64,000 nt of DNA from Agrobacterium tumefaciens (GTDB taxonomy: Bacteria; Pseudomonadota; Alphaproteobacteria; Rhizobiales; Rhizobiaceae). Of the stretch, positions 1-14,775 are shown piece after piece. Where the stretch lies: assembly GCF_013337285.1 (NCBI RefSeq), contig NZ_SUPW01000007.1, forward strand, positions 124,001-188,000, in the 5' to 3' direction. How positions within the stretch are numbered: the stretch's first letter is position 1; every line of letters begins with the position of its first letter. A program made the position numbers and the translations under genes. The notes below the pieces were generated by a model. That model saw only the letters and a program-made list of their open reading frames with translations, was not told the DNA's origin and made no database searches.

Positions 1-2
1 CC

Positions 3-253
3 ATTGCGTCCGGCGTGTTCTCACCCGATGACCGTTCGCGTTTTTCCGCCCTCATCGACGGTATATACAATAGCGACTGGTTCATGGTCGCCGCCGATTT
101 CGACGCCTATGCCGACGCGCAGCGCAAGGTGGATGCGATCTGGAGCGATCAGGATAGCTGGAACACCAAAACAGTTCACAACACGGCGCGTATGGGCTGG
201 TTCTCGTCCGACAGGACGATCCGGCAATATGCCGCCGAGATCTGGAGAGCCTG

Positions 254-254
<1 letters not shown>
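3..254 (+). CDS. glgP: Glycogen phosphorylase, C-terminal part
   Basis: The window opens inside a reading frame that runs to a TGA at 252-254. The visible 83 residues (S-P-D-D-R-S-R-F near the start, ending in A-A-E-I-W-R-A) match the extreme C-terminus of the alpha-glucan phosphorylase family, which releases glucose-1-phosphate from glycogen using phosphate. The pyridoxal-phosphate lysine and catalytic core lie outside the window, so the call rests on this tail and on context. The stop overlaps the glgB start (TGATG), indicating translational coupling in a glgP-glgB-glgC-glgA-pgm-glgX unit. Confidence 0.85.
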
Positions 255-2461
<2,207 letters not shown>

Positions 2462-2482
2462 CAGACAGAGAGGGAGGACACC

Positions 2483-3745
2483 ATGTCGGAAAAAAGAGTT
2501 CAGCCACTGGCGCGTGATGCAATGGCCTATGTCCTCGCAGGCGGAAGAGGAAGTCGCCTGAAGGAACTGACGGACCGCCGCGCAAAACCCGCCGTTTATT
2601 TCGGCGGCAAGGCGCGCATCATCGATTTTGCGCTCTCCAACGCGCTCAATTCCGGCATTCGCCGCATCGGCGTCGCCACGCAATACAAGGCGCACTCGCT
2701 TATCCGCCACCTGCAGCGCGGCTGGGACTTCTTCCGCCCCGAACGTAACGAGAGCTTCGACATTCTGCCGGCCTCGCAGCGCGTCTCCGAAACGCAGTGG
2801 TATGAAGGCACCGCCGACGCCGTTTACCAGAACATCGACATCATCGAACCCTATGCCCCGGAATATATGGTCATTCTGGCCGGCGATCACATCTACAAGA
2901 TGGATTACGAATACATGCTGCAACAGCATGTGGATTCCGGTGCCGACGTAACGATCGGATGCCTGGAAGTGCCGCGCATGGAAGCAACCGGTTTCGGCGT
3001 GATGCATGTGAACGAAAAAGACGAGATCATCGACTTCATCGAAAAGCCGGCCGATCCGCCCGGTATTCCCGGAAATGAGGGTTTCGCGCTCGCTTCGATG
3101 GGCATCTACGTCTTCCACACGAAATTCCTGATGGAAGCGCTGCGTCGCGACGCCGCCGACCCGACCTCTAGCCGCGACTTCGGCAAGGACATCATTCCCT
3201 ATATCGTCGAACACGGCAAAGCCGTCGCTCACCGCTTTGCCGATTCCTGCGTTCGCTCCGATTTCGAGCACGAGCCCTACTGGCGCGATGTCGGCACGAT
3301 CGATGCCTACTGGCAGGCCAATATCGACCTCACGGATGTGGTGCCTGACCTCGACATCTACGACAAATCCTGGCCGATCTGGACCTATGCCGAAATCACC
3401 CCGCCGGCGAAATTCGTGCATGACGATGAGGATCGCCGTGGTTCGGCCGTGTCGTCGGTAGTTTCCGGTGACTGCATCATTTCCGGCGCCGCCCTCAACC
3501 GCAGCCTGCTGTTCACCGGCGTGCGGGCCAATTCATACTCCCGCCTTGAGAATGCCGTAGTACTGCCGAGTGTGAAGATCGGGCGTCATGCCCAGCTCAG
3601 CAACGTCGTCATCGACCACGGCGTGGTCATTCCCGAAGGGCTGATTGTAGGAGAAGACCCAGAACTGGATGCCAAACGTTTCCGCCGCACGGAAAGCGGC
3701 ATCTGCCTTATCACCCAATCGATGATCGACAAGCTGGACCTGTAG
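2483..3745 (+). CDS. glgC: Glucose-1-phosphate adenylyltransferase (ADP-glucose pyrophosphorylase)
   Basis: Makes ADP-glucose, the glucosyl donor for glycogen, from ATP and glucose-1-phosphate; this is the committed, allosterically controlled step. The 420-residue protein has the nucleotide-binding loop A-G-G-R-G-S-R-L (residues 19-26), the sugar-phosphate motif I-E-K-P near residue 195 and a C-terminal left-handed helix domain with hexapeptide character. The start follows a strong GAGAGGGAGGA ribosome site, and glgA begins 5 bp after the stop. The Agrobacterium enzyme is known to be activated by fructose-6-phosphate and pyruvate; that comes from the literature and cannot be read from the sequence. 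Confidence 0.97.
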   Translation: MSEKRVQPLARDAMAYVLAGGRGSRLKELTDRRAKPAVYFGGKARIIDFALSNALNSGIRRIGVATQYKAHSLIRHLQRGWDFFRPERNESFDILPASQRVSETQWYEGTADAVYQNIDIIEPYAPEYMVILAGDHIYKMDYEYMLQQHVDSGADVTIGCLEVPRMEATGFGVMHVNEKDEIIDFIEKPADPPGIPGNEGFALASMGIYVFHTKFLMEALRRDAADPTSSRDFGKDIIPYIVEHGKAVAHRFADSCVRSDFEHEPYWRDVGTIDAYWQANIDLTDVVPDLDIYDKSWPIWTYAEITPPAKFVHDDEDRRGSAVSSVVSGDCIISGAALNRSLLFTGVRANSYSRLENAVVLPSVKIGRHAQLSNVVIDHGVVIPEGLIVGEDPELDAKRFRRTESGICLITQSMIDKLDL

Positions 3746-3750
3746 AGCCC

Positions 3751-6826
<3,076 letters not shown>

Positions 6827-6869
6827 GGACTTGCCGCCCGCTCGCCACCTCGGGCACGAGACGCGACTG

Positions 6870-6900
6870 GAATGAGGGACGCTGCAATCGCCCCTCATTC
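6870..6900 (+). promoter_or_regulatory. Stem-loop between pgm and glgX
   Basis: A 9-bp perfect inverted repeat, GAATGAGGG (6870-6878) and CCCTCATTC (6892-6900), encloses a 13-base loop. No T-run follows, so it is not a classical terminator. A second short stem, CTCCG-TTC-CGGAG, lies shortly before the glgX ribosome site. The 136-bp gap is the only sizeable spacer in the glg block, so this is a plausible place for partial attenuation, mRNA processing or a decayed intergenic repeat. Its function is inferred. Confidence 0.4.
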
Positions 6901-6962
6901 GGCCTTGCCTCTACCTTCTCCGTTCCGGAGGAGAAACACCATCCCCTCCGGAGAGACAGACC

Positions 6963-8918
6963 ATGCAGAACCCACTCGTTTTCCCCAAAGGCGCAACCCA
7001 GACGGAAAACGGAGCGGAATTCGCTGTTTATTCCCGGCACGCTTCCCAGATTGATCTTTGCCTTTTTGATGCAGCCGGTGAAAAAGAGACTGCCCGTCTG
7101 CCAATGAAACGCGGAGAAGATGATATTCACCGTTTGACGGTGGCAGATGCCGGTCCCGGCACGCAATATGGCTACCGCGCCCACGGAATTTACGCCCCGG
7201 AACATGGCCTGTGGTTCGACCCATCAAAACTGCTGCTTGACCCCTATGCCACCGAGATCGACCGCCCCTTCCGGCATGATCCGGCCCTGTACGCTTTTGG
7301 CGAAGAAACGGGCGGTATCATGCCCAAGGCGATCCTTTCGCAATACGAACCGCTCAAACGCCAACCGCCGCTTTTTGCCGAAGGCGGACTGATTTACGAA
7401 CTCGCGGTCAAATCCTTCAGCAAATTGCATCCCGAGGTACCGGAAAACATCAGGGGCACCGTCGCGGCGCTGGCTCATCCCGCCATCATCGCGCATCTGA
7501 AAAAAATCGGCGTGGATGCCGTGGAGCTGATGCCGATCACTGCCTGGATCGACGAGCGCCACCTGCCGCCGCTTGGCCTTTCCAATGCATGGGGCTACAA
7601 CCCGGTCGGCTTCATGGCGCTCGATCCGCGCCTTTGCCCCGGCGGTGTGCGGGAATTACGCGACACGGTGGCCGCGCTGCACGCGGAAGGCATTGGTGTC
7701 ATTCTCGATCTGGTTTTCAACCATACGGGTGAAAGCGACATTGAAGGGTCGATTTTGTCGTTGCGTGGTCTCGACAATCTTACCGCCTTCCGTCACCCGC
7801 CGGGAGAACCCGGTGTGCTGGTCAATGATACCGGAACCGGCAATACGGTCGCCTGCGACCACCCCTATGTGCGCCAGCTCATCATCGATGCGCTCAGGCA
7901 TTTCGTCCTGAATGCCGGTATTGACGGCTTCCGTTTCGATCTCGCACCCGTGCTCGGCCGAACGGCCAATGGCTTCGATATGGCCAGCGAAACGCTTGCG
8001 GCCATGCATTCGGACGCAGTGCTTCACGACCGTGTGCTGATCGCTGAACCCTGGGATATCGGCCCCGGCGGTTACCAGCTCGGCAATTTCCCCGAAAGCT
8101 TTCTGGAATGGAACGACCGCGCCCGTGACGACATGCGCCGGTTCTGGCGCGGGGATGCGGGAACCACCGGGGCGCTCGCCAATGCGCTGTCGGGGTCGTC
8201 TCCGATCTTTTCCCGCCATGGTCGCTCGAACAGCCGCAGCGTCAATTTCCTTGCCGCCCATGATGGTTTCACGCTGTTCGATCTCGTCAGCCACAACCAC
8301 AAGCACAATGAAAAAAACGGCGAGAACAATCGCGACGGCCATAACGACAATCATTCCTGGAACAACGGCGTCGAAGGCCGAAGCGATGATCCCGCCATTG
8401 TCGCCGCGCGCCTTGCGGATGTGAAAGCACTACTTTCCACGCTTTTCGTCAGCCGCGGCGCATTGATGCTGACTGCCGGCGATGAGGGCGGCCGCAGCCA
8501 GCAGGGCAACAACAATGCCTATTGTCAGGACAATGAGATCAACTGGGTCGACTGGTCATCGCTTTCCCCGGAACTGATCGACCACACCGCGTTTCTTTCC
8601 GCACTGCGCAAACGCTTCGGCGTCTTTTCGCAAACCGCATTTTTCTCTGGCAAGGACGATGTGGCGTGGCTTGCTCCCGGCGGCGAACCCATGACGGTTT
8701 CAGACTGGGAAAGGCCGGACGGGACAGCCTTCGCCATGGTGCTTTCCACCTCCGATCGTGAGAGTGAAAACGAGGTCGAACTCGCCGTGCTCATCAACCG
8801 CAGCCGGGAGATTGTGCCCTTTACCTTGCCCGGCAATGGCTGGAAAGCTATCGGCACGGATTTCGGCAATCCCGCTTTCCTGCCTGCCCGTTCGGTGGTG
8901 TTTTATCTGCGCGGTTGA
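6963..8918 (+). CDS. glgX: Glycogen debranching enzyme GlgX
   Basis: GH13 isoamylase-type enzyme that removes alpha-1,6 branches from phosphorylase-trimmed glycogen. The 651-residue protein has an N-terminal CBM48 region (F-P-K-G-A-T-Q-T-E-N-G-A-E-F-A-V), the barrel motif V-I-L-D-L-V-F-N-H-T, the nucleophile Asp in G-F-R-F-D-L-A, the acid Glu in L-I-A-E-P-W-D-I-G and the third acid in A-A-H-D-G-F-T-L. A CCGGAGAGA ribosome site precedes the ATG. It lies 136 bp downstream of pgm and may have its own regulation. Confidence 0.95.
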   Translation: MQNPLVFPKGATQTENGAEFAVYSRHASQIDLCLFDAAGEKETARLPMKRGEDDIHRLTVADAGPGTQYGYRAHGIYAPEHGLWFDPSKLLLDPYATEIDRPFRHDPALYAFGEETGGIMPKAILSQYEPLKRQPPLFAEGGLIYELAVKSFSKLHPEVPENIRGTVAALAHPAIIAHLKKIGVDAVELMPITAWIDERHLPPLGLSNAWGYNPVGFMALDPRLCPGGVRELRDTVAALHAEGIGVILDLVFNHTGESDIEGSILSLRGLDNLTAFRHPPGEPGVLVNDTGTGNTVACDHPYVRQLIIDALRHFVLNAGIDGFRFDLAPVLGRTANGFDMASETLAAMHSDAVLHDRVLIAEPWDIGPGGYQLGNFPESFLEWNDRARDDMRRFWRGDAGTTGALANALSGSSPIFSRHGRSNSRSVNFLAAHDGFTLFDLVSHNHKHNEKNGENNRDGHNDNHSWNNGVEGRSDDPAIVAARLADVKALLSTLFVSRGALMLTAGDEGGRSQQGNNNAYCQDNEINWVDWSSLSPELIDHTAFLSALRKRFGVFSQTAFFSGKDDVAWLAPGGEPMTVSDWERPDGTAFAMVLSTSDRESENEVELAVLINRSREIVPFTLPGNGWKAIGTDFGNPAFLPARSVVFYLRG

Positions 8919-8972
8919 TCGCCTGGCCCTCGCACCCTTATATGGCGTGCGACGCAACCGGAAAGAGACAAG

Positions 8973-9461
8973 ATGGCAAAGGACATAGGGCTGGCAGAGA
9001 TCAAAAGTCTCGTCGGCACGGAAATGGGCGTTTCCGAGTGGATCGTCGTCGATCAGACGATGATCGACGCTTTTGCAAAGGCAACTTTGGACGAGCAGTT
9101 CATCCACACGGACCCGGAGCGCGCCAAAGCGGAAAGCCCTTTTGGTGGCACCATCGCGCATGGGTTCCTGACGCTATCTCTGCTTTCGGCGCTCTATTAC
9201 GACGCCGTGCCCCCTATTCGCGAACAGATCATGGGCCTCAATTACGGCTTCGACGCCGTCCGTTTCGTCGCGCCGGTTAAATCTGGTGCGCGGGTGCGCG
9301 GCCGGTTCATCCTGGCGGAAGCCCGCTTTCGCGGCGCCGCCATGCTGATGACGACCTATGATGTGACGGTGGAGATCGAAAACGAAAGAAAGCCGGCGCT
9401 CACCGCCCGCTGGACGACGATCACCCAGTTCAATCCGGAGGACAGGCCGGAAGATATCTGA
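8973..9461 (+). CDS. MaoC-family dehydratase (NodN-like)
   Basis: A 162-residue single hot-dog-domain protein. The family signature is visible: D-Q-F/Q-F-I-H-T-D-P-E-R-A (hydratase Asp/His region, about residues 48-57) and G-G-T-I-A-H-G-F-L-T-L-S. MaoC/NodN members hydrate enoyl-CoA or related thioesters; the physiological substrate of this one is unknown. NodN of rhizobia is the closest named relative by motif, but no nod genes are nearby, so I do not assign that symbol. It starts 54 bp after glgX and is followed 24 bp later by the DUF2332 gene, so these two may be co-transcribed. Confidence 0.85.
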   Translation: MAKDIGLAEIKSLVGTEMGVSEWIVVDQTMIDAFAKATLDEQFIHTDPERAKAESPFGGTIAHGFLTLSLLSALYYDAVPPIREQIMGLNYGFDAVRFVAPVKSGARVRGRFILAEARFRGAAMLMTTYDVTVEIENERKPALTARWTTITQFNPEDRPEDI

Positions 9462-9485
9462 CCGACGGACCCAGGGAGAGACCGC

Positions 9486-10538
9486 ATGCATGATGAAGCC
9501 GTAAGAAATGCTTTTCTCGTTCAGGCAAGGGCTTGCGACAGCCTCGGCTCGCCCTTTACTGCACGGCTCTGCCGCGCGGTCTCGGCGCGGCTGGACCGCC
9601 AGACGGAAGTGGGTCAGAAAATCCTCTCCTGGCCGGGTGATGTTGGCCCCTCCGGCGATTCCGTGCCCCTGCGGCTGGCGGGCGCCCTGCATGCGCTTGC
9701 CATTGAGGACAAGATCGCGCCGCTTGTCGATATCGCACCCGAAAACGAGAATACGCTGTGGCGAGCCTGCGAGGATGCGATGCGCTTTCACGCGGCCTTT
9801 ATCCTCGAGAGGTTGAAATCACCACCGCAGACCAATGAAGTGCGCCGTTCGGCAGCGTTGTTGCCGGGGTTTCTGACGATTTCGGCGCTCGCCGGCAAGC
9901 CGCTGGCGCTTTCGGAAGTTGGCGCCAGCGCCGGGCTGAACCTGCAATTTGACCGTTACCAGTATCGACTGGGCGACCTTGCATGGGGTGAGAAGTCGAA
10001 TGTCTTTCTTTCGCCGGAATGGCGCGGAAACGCTCCGCCGCCCGATCGTCGAATTGAGGTCATCGAGCGCGCCGGCTGCGATCTCAACCCGCTCGATCCG
10101 TCATCCGCCGAAGATCGTCTGCGGTTGATGTCCTATGTCTGGGCCGATCAGACCGACAGGCTGGAGCGAACGGCAGCGGCTCTACAGATTGCGGTGGAGA
10201 ACGGCTTGCACGTCGAAAAGGCCGATGCGATCGACTGGCTGAAACGTCGCCTCGCCACGCAACATTCGGGCGTCACCCATGTCATCTATCATTCCGTCGC
10301 CTGGCAATATTTGCCGGACGCCTTGAAGCAGACCGGAGAAGCCTTGATTGCCGAGGCAGGCGCCCGCGCTACACCGGAGGCTCCGCTTGCCCGCCTGCAG
10401 ATGGAAGCGGACCAGACGTCCGGCAGCGCCGCAATTACCCTGCAAATCTGGCCGACCGGCGATAAGCAGGAAATCGGCCGCGCCGATTTTCATGGGCGTT
10501 GGGTGGAATGGCGCGGCTGGAAAAACCAGCGAATTTAA
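9486..10538 (+). CDS. DUF2332 family protein
   Basis: A 350-residue cytoplasmic protein of the DUF2332 family, recognised from the N-terminal pattern of an AxACxxLGSPFTARLC type, the central S-E-V-G-A-S-A-G-L-N-L-Q-F-D-R-Y (about residues 140-155) and W-A-D-Q-T-D-R. The G-A-S-A-G-L-N segment resembles a Rossmann methyltransferase glycine loop, but no function has been established for the family and I assign none. It begins 24 bp after the MaoC gene. Its last 4 bp overlap the soxG 3' end in convergent orientation, leaving no room for a terminator. Confidence 0.8.
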   Translation: MHDEAVRNAFLVQARACDSLGSPFTARLCRAVSARLDRQTEVGQKILSWPGDVGPSGDSVPLRLAGALHALAIEDKIAPLVDIAPENENTLWRACEDAMRFHAAFILERLKSPPQTNEVRRSAALLPGFLTISALAGKPLALSEVGASAGLNLQFDRYQYRLGDLAWGEKSNVFLSPEWRGNAPPPDRRIEVIERAGCDLNPLDPSSAEDRLRLMSYVWADQTDRLERTAAALQIAVENGLHVEKADAIDWLKRRLATQHSGVTHVIYHSVAWQYLPDALKQTGEALIAEAGARATPEAPLARLQMEADQTSGSAAITLQIWPTGDKQEIGRADFHGRWVEWRGWKNQRI

Positions 10539-11089
10539 ACCGCCACGTCCTCAGCCGCCTCCTGCAGCAGCCCGCCGACATACTCGGCGAAGGAGCGCCA
10601 GCATTCCACCCGGAACGTGTCGTCCGCGACGCGTAACAGCACCACTTCCGCCTTGCCGAAAACGGTACGTGAGCAGGCCCCGACCGGGAATTTTGCGGGC
10701 GAAAGATCTTGCGGGCAGCCGGCATTCAGCGCCGCTTCCGCGCCGGGGCCGGAGACGATGACAGCCGTGTTGCGGTGGGAAACATCGGTTGCCGAAAACA
10801 GGCCGGGGACGGAGGCCAGTACTGCCATCAGGTCGCTCTCACCCTGATCGATCACCAGCCATTCATCCGGGCCGAGCCAGAGAGCAGAGCGCAGACCTGA
10901 CGTAACGGCGCTTTTGGGGCTGGTGGGCAAGGCAAGACCAAGCGCTTCCGAAAGGGCCGGCACGGCGCTTTCCCGTGCGCGCAGCGACAGCCGCGACGCG
11001 GAAGCGGCAGGTTTAAGCGAGACGAAGGGCGAGCCGCCATGGAAATCCTCAAGCACGGATTTGCGTTTTGCGTGAAGCATATCAGCCAT
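10535..11089 (-). CDS. soxG: Sarcosine oxidase gamma subunit
   Basis: Gamma subunit (184 aa) of heterotetrameric sarcosine oxidase, which oxidatively demethylates sarcosine to glycine, passing the methyl group to tetrahydrofolate and making H2O2. The sequence contains the family features L-W-L-G-P-D-E-W-L-V-I, T-D-V-S-H-R-N and A-L-N-A-G-C-P-Q-D-L, also found in the related GcvT-like fold. It is the last gene of the soxB-D-A-G operon; its start overlaps the soxA end by 8 bp. It overlaps the convergent DUF2332 gene by 4 bp. Confidence 0.93.
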   Translation of the reverse strand: MADMLHAKRKSVLEDFHGGSPFVSLKPAASASRLSLRARESAVPALSEALGLALPTSPKSAVTSGLRSALWLGPDEWLVIDQGESDLMAVLASVPGLFSATDVSHRNTAVIVSGPGAEAALNAGCPQDLSPAKFPVGACSRTVFGKAEVVLLRVADDTFRVECWRSFAEYVGGLLQEAAEDVAV

Positions 11090-14042
11090 TGAGACGGGCT
11101 CCTTCCTTGTCGAGGAAGACCATGTCGGTCACCTCGACGGCAATGGTTTTATCGGCGAGCGGGATATAGAGCGTTTCGCCCATGCGCGCCCTGCCATCCG
11201 CTACCAGCGCAAAAGCGATGGAGTGGCCGAGGTTTTCTGACCAATAGGCAGATGTAACATGGCCGAGCATGGTCATGGGCTTCGGCTGGTTCGGATCAAC
11301 AACGATCTGGCCACCCTCGTCCGGAACGATCAGCCTGTCCTTCGTCTTCAGACCCACCAGCTGTTTGCGGCCGGAGCGCGTGAGATCAGAGCGTTTAAGA
11401 CCGCGAATGCCGACAAAATCCGTCTTCTTTTTCGAAACCGCCCAGCTTAGCCCGGCATCATCAGGCGTCACCGTGCCATCGGTATCCTGCCCGACGATGA
11501 TATAGCCCTTCTCCGCACGCAGGATATGCATGGTCTCGGTGCCATAAAGGCAACCGCCAACGGCTTCGGCCCTTTCCCGGATGGCAGACCAGACGGCTGC
11601 GCCGTAATCGGCCGGAACGTTGATTTCGAAACCAAGCTCGCCGGTGAAGGAAACCCGGAAAAGCCGCGTCGGCACGCCGCCGAACTTGCCCTCGGCCACC
11701 GCCATATGCGGGAAGGCTTCCGGGGAAAGGTTGATACCCTCGACAAAGGGAGCGATTACTTCCCGCGCCTTCGGCCCCTGCACGGCAATGACAGCCCATT
11801 GTTCGGTGGCCGATGTCAGCCAGACGTTGAGATCGGGGAACTCGGTCTGGAGATAATCCTCCATGTGCTGGAGAACACGCGGCGCGCCGCCGGTCGTCGT
11901 CGTCACATGGAAACGGTCCTCGGCAAGACGCCCGACGACGCCGTCGTCGTAAACGAAGCCGTCTTCGCGGGTCATGATGCCGTAGCGGCAGCGGCCGGGT
12001 TTCAGCGTATCCCAGGCATTGGTGTAGATGAGGTTGAGGAACTTCGCCGCATCCGGGCCGACAACCTCGATCTTGCCGAGGGTGGAAGCATCGAAGACGC
12101 CGACGCTTTCCCGCACCGTCTTGCACTCGCGGTTGATTGCTTCATGCATGTCCTCACCCGCACGCGGGAAGAACCAGGCGCGTTTCCAGTTGCCGACATC
12201 TTCGAACACCGCACCGGCCGCCGCCTCTTCCTCGTGCATTGGCGTCTTGCGGGTGGGATCAAACAGCGCGCCGCGCGAATGGTTGATGAGCGTGCCGAAG
12301 GTGACCGGTGTATAGGGCTGGCGGAAGGTGGTGAGACCGACCTTGGGCAAATCCCGACCCAGCGCTTCGGATGCGATGGCGAGCCCGTGCATATTGGACA
12401 TCTTGCCCTGATCCGACGCCATGCCATTGGTGGTGAAGCGTTTGATGTGCTCGACGGAATGCATGCCCTCGCGCACTGCAAGGCGGATATCCTTGGCGCA
12501 GACATCATGCTGGAAATCGATGAAGGCCTTGACCCCGGTTCCTTCACCCGCGCCCTCGGCAGCGCCGATCATGCCGCCGGTCCAACCACGGGCATTTTCG
12601 CCGGAAAACTCCACAGCGGAACCGCTGGCAGCGGCCGCCTCGGCAATCAGTGCGGAGAGATCGTCCGTGCCGTTGCAGGCGCCGACGGAAACACAGTCCT
12701 GCACATGGATATCAGGCAGGAAGCGCTGGTTAGCCGCGTCAAACTTCAGCTTGCCGCGCGATTGCGAGAAGAGATGCACAGACGGGGTCCAGCCGGCGGA
12801 AACGACGAGCGCATCAATGGCGATCTTGCGTTTGTTGGAGCCGCCATTGCGGCCAACGGTCATGGACGACACACGCAGACGGCCGGCCGTATTATAAACG
12901 CTGTGGCCCGCCAGCACTTCGATGCCGAGTGCCCGTGCCTCGTCCAGCAGCAGCCGATCCGGGTTTTCGCGGCAGTCGACGATGGCGGCGATCTTCACGC
13001 CGGCCTTCTTCAGGTCGAAGGCCGTTTCATAAGCCGAATCATGGGCGGTGTAGACACCGACATTGTGGCCGACAGCCACCCCGTAGTGATTGAGATATGC
13101 GCGCGCGGCCGACGCCAGCATGATGCCGGGACGGTCGTTATTGGCGAAGACCATGTGGCGCTCGATCGCACCCGCCGCCAGAACGACCTTTTTGGCACGC
13201 ACCTGCCACAGCCGCTCGCGCGGCTGCTGTCTGGCGGGCGTGGCGAGATGATCGGTCACGCGTTCGGCCAGCGCCACAAAATTGTGGTTGTAATAACCGA
13301 AAGCTGTCGTGCGGGTCAGAACACGGACGTTAGGCAGGGATTTCAGTTCAGCGAGAACCTTCTGCGCCCACTCATAGCCGGGCAGACCATCAATAACCGC
13401 ACCCGTGTCGAAGCGCAGCGCGCCGCCGATTTCGGCGTTCTCATCCACCAGAATGACACTGACGCCGGTTTTCGCCGCAGCCAGCGCAGCCGTCAGACCG
13501 GCAACGCCACCACCAGCCACCAGCAGGTCGCAATGGGCATAACGGCCGGAATAATGATCCGCATCCGGTTCGCCCGGCGCTTTGCCAAGACCGGCAGCAC
13601 GGCGGATGATCGGTTCATAAATCCTGTGCCACGCAGCCTTCGGCCACATGAAAGTCTTGTAGTAGAAGCCAGCCGCAAACATCGGCGAAAGAAAGTCGTT
13701 GATCGCGCTGATATCGAAGGACAGCGACGGAAAGCGGTTCTGCGAGGCGATGATCGCGCCGTCGAACACATCCTGCACCGTTGCGCGCACATTCGGCTGT
13801 TTGCGCATGCTGTCGCGCGAGACGTCGATCAGCGCATTCGGCTCTTCCGGTCCGGCAGACAGAAAACCGCGCGGCCGGTGATATTTGAACGAACGGCCGA
13901 TCAGATGCACGCCGTTTGCCAGAAGCGCGGAGGCAACCGTGTCGCCCTCCAGCGCGGAATAAATCTTGCCATCAAAGGTGAAGCGCGCGGTTCTGGCGGG
14001 GGTTAGGCGACCTGCACCCTTGATACGATAATCGCCGCTCAT
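11082..14042 (-). CDS. soxA: Sarcosine oxidase alpha subunit
   Basis: Large subunit (986 aa) of heterotetrameric sarcosine oxidase. The N-terminal part has the thiol-free ferredoxin-like opening F-D-G-K-I-Y-S-A-L-E-G-D-T-V, then an NAD-binding Rossmann motif L-L-V-A-G-G-G-V-A-G-L-T-A-A (about residues 170-183). The C-terminal third (from about residue 600) is a GcvT-type folate-binding domain with G-V-F-D-A-S-T-L-G-K-I. The length is normal. It overlaps soxD by 4 bp upstream and soxG by 8 bp downstream, a tight operon. The enzyme feeds one-carbon metabolism and is often used when betaine is degraded, which fits the betaine-type transporter 23 kb away. Confidence 0.96.
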   Translation of the reverse strand: MSGDYRIKGAGRLTPARTARFTFDGKIYSALEGDTVASALLANGVHLIGRSFKYHRPRGFLSAGPEEPNALIDVSRDSMRKQPNVRATVQDVFDGAIIASQNRFPSLSFDISAINDFLSPMFAAGFYYKTFMWPKAAWHRIYEPIIRRAAGLGKAPGEPDADHYSGRYAHCDLLVAGGGVAGLTAALAAAKTGVSVILVDENAEIGGALRFDTGAVIDGLPGYEWAQKVLAELKSLPNVRVLTRTTAFGYYNHNFVALAERVTDHLATPARQQPRERLWQVRAKKVVLAAGAIERHMVFANNDRPGIMLASAARAYLNHYGVAVGHNVGVYTAHDSAYETAFDLKKAGVKIAAIVDCRENPDRLLLDEARALGIEVLAGHSVYNTAGRLRVSSMTVGRNGGSNKRKIAIDALVVSAGWTPSVHLFSQSRGKLKFDAANQRFLPDIHVQDCVSVGACNGTDDLSALIAEAAAASGSAVEFSGENARGWTGGMIGAAEGAGEGTGVKAFIDFQHDVCAKDIRLAVREGMHSVEHIKRFTTNGMASDQGKMSNMHGLAIASEALGRDLPKVGLTTFRQPYTPVTFGTLINHSRGALFDPTRKTPMHEEEAAAGAVFEDVGNWKRAWFFPRAGEDMHEAINRECKTVRESVGVFDASTLGKIEVVGPDAAKFLNLIYTNAWDTLKPGRCRYGIMTREDGFVYDDGVVGRLAEDRFHVTTTTGGAPRVLQHMEDYLQTEFPDLNVWLTSATEQWAVIAVQGPKAREVIAPFVEGINLSPEAFPHMAVAEGKFGGVPTRLFRVSFTGELGFEINVPADYGAAVWSAIRERAEAVGGCLYGTETMHILRAEKGYIIVGQDTDGTVTPDDAGLSWAVSKKKTDFVGIRGLKRSDLTRSGRKQLVGLKTKDRLIVPDEGGQIVVDPNQPKPMTMLGHVTSAYWSENLGHSIAFALVADGRARMGETLYIPLADKTIAVEVTDMVFLDKEGARLNG

Positions 14043-14353
14043 CGCGCCGCTCCCTTTTCTGCGGAAAGAACCGTCTCGGCATCCGGTTTCGGCTCACCAG
14101 CCTTGTAGGTCATCAGAAATTTGTCGGTGACGGAGTGGCGTGCGGCGTTGAAGAACCGGCCGCAACCGTGAATATGGCGCCAGCGCTCGAAAACAAGGCC
14201 CTTGTCATTGTCGCGGATGAAGAAATATTCGGCGAAAGCCTCGTCGGAAATATCGGCGATATTTTCCGGCCGGGCGATATGGGCTTCACCTGCCCAGCGG
14301 AATTCCAGTTCGGAACGGTCTTCCCCGCAATAGGGGCAATGGATCAGAAGCAT
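14039..14353 (-). CDS. soxD: Sarcosine oxidase delta subunit
   Basis: Small zinc-binding delta subunit (104 aa) of sarcosine oxidase. The zinc ligands are visible: C-P-Y-C-G at the N-terminus (Cys6 and Cys9), then H and C in R-H-I-H-G-C-G-R-F-F. The motif R-H-S-V-T-D-K-F-L-M-T-Y is family-typical. Its stop overlaps the soxA start by 4 bp. A 137-residue-class secreted gene separates it from soxB, which is unusual because soxB and soxD are normally adjacent. Confidence 0.94.
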   Translation of the reverse strand: MLLIHCPYCGEDRSELEFRWAGEAHIARPENIADISDEAFAEYFFIRDNDKGLVFERWRHIHGCGRFFNAARHSVTDKFLMTYKAGEPKPDAETVLSAEKGAAR

Positions 14354-14364
14354 CGTCGTTCCAC

Positions 14365-14775
14365 CTACAGAGAATTTTCCGGAAGGACGCTTCCGGCTGG
14401 TTGGTCACATAGCCGCTTTCCCATCGCCACGAAGGGGGAAAGCCGCGTCAGAAGCTGCGCGAAATTGTCGAAGGGGCGTAGCGCCGAGGCCCGGCCCATA
14501 TTGACGATGGCTACCGCCATCATGTCGGTGTCGATCGCGAAGGGATAGTCCTGCCCGCCATCCTCCTTCTCGCCGACGAAATAGACCATCTTGTCCGCGA
14601 GACTTGGAGCACACAGCAGCAGGCCTTTTTCCGCCACGAAAGGCCAGTCTTTCTCACCCTGCATCTTCGCAATTTTCTGACTGCGAAAATCTTCGGCCTC
14701 GGGAATGATGCTGCCGACGGGCACGACCGCGGCCGCGCCGGATATATTGATCGCGAGCACAGCCGCCGCCAGCAT
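14365..14775 (-). CDS. Small secreted YebY-like (DUF2511-type) protein inside the sox operon
   Basis: A 136-residue protein with a hydrophobic N-terminal signal (M-L-A-A-A-V-L-A-I-N then an A-A-A cleavage region near residue 16). The pattern D-W-P-F-V-A-E-K-G-L-L-L-C followed by a beta-rich core and a final A-M-G-K-R-L-C resembles the YebY/DUF2511 periplasmic family (W-x-F-x(5)-L-x-C ... K-L-C); the two cysteines could pair. The match was judged by eye. The ATG overlaps the soxB stop in an ATGA, so it is translationally coupled to soxB and followed by soxD after 11 bp. A periplasmic product embedded in a cytoplasmic oxidase operon is odd; its role is unknown. Confidence 0.65.
   Translation of the reverse strand: MLAAAVLAINISGAAAVVPVGSIIPEAEDFRSQKIAKMQGEKDWPFVAEKGLLLCAPSLADKMVYFVGEKEDGGQDYPFAIDTDMMAVAIVNMGRASALRPFDNFAQLLTRLSPFVAMGKRLCDQPAGSVLPENSL

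Noticed and set aside
11526-14006. 826-codon open frame on the plus strand
   Set aside because: Lies antisense to soxA and is codon-position shadow of a GC-rich gene; no domain recognisable and no ribosome site.
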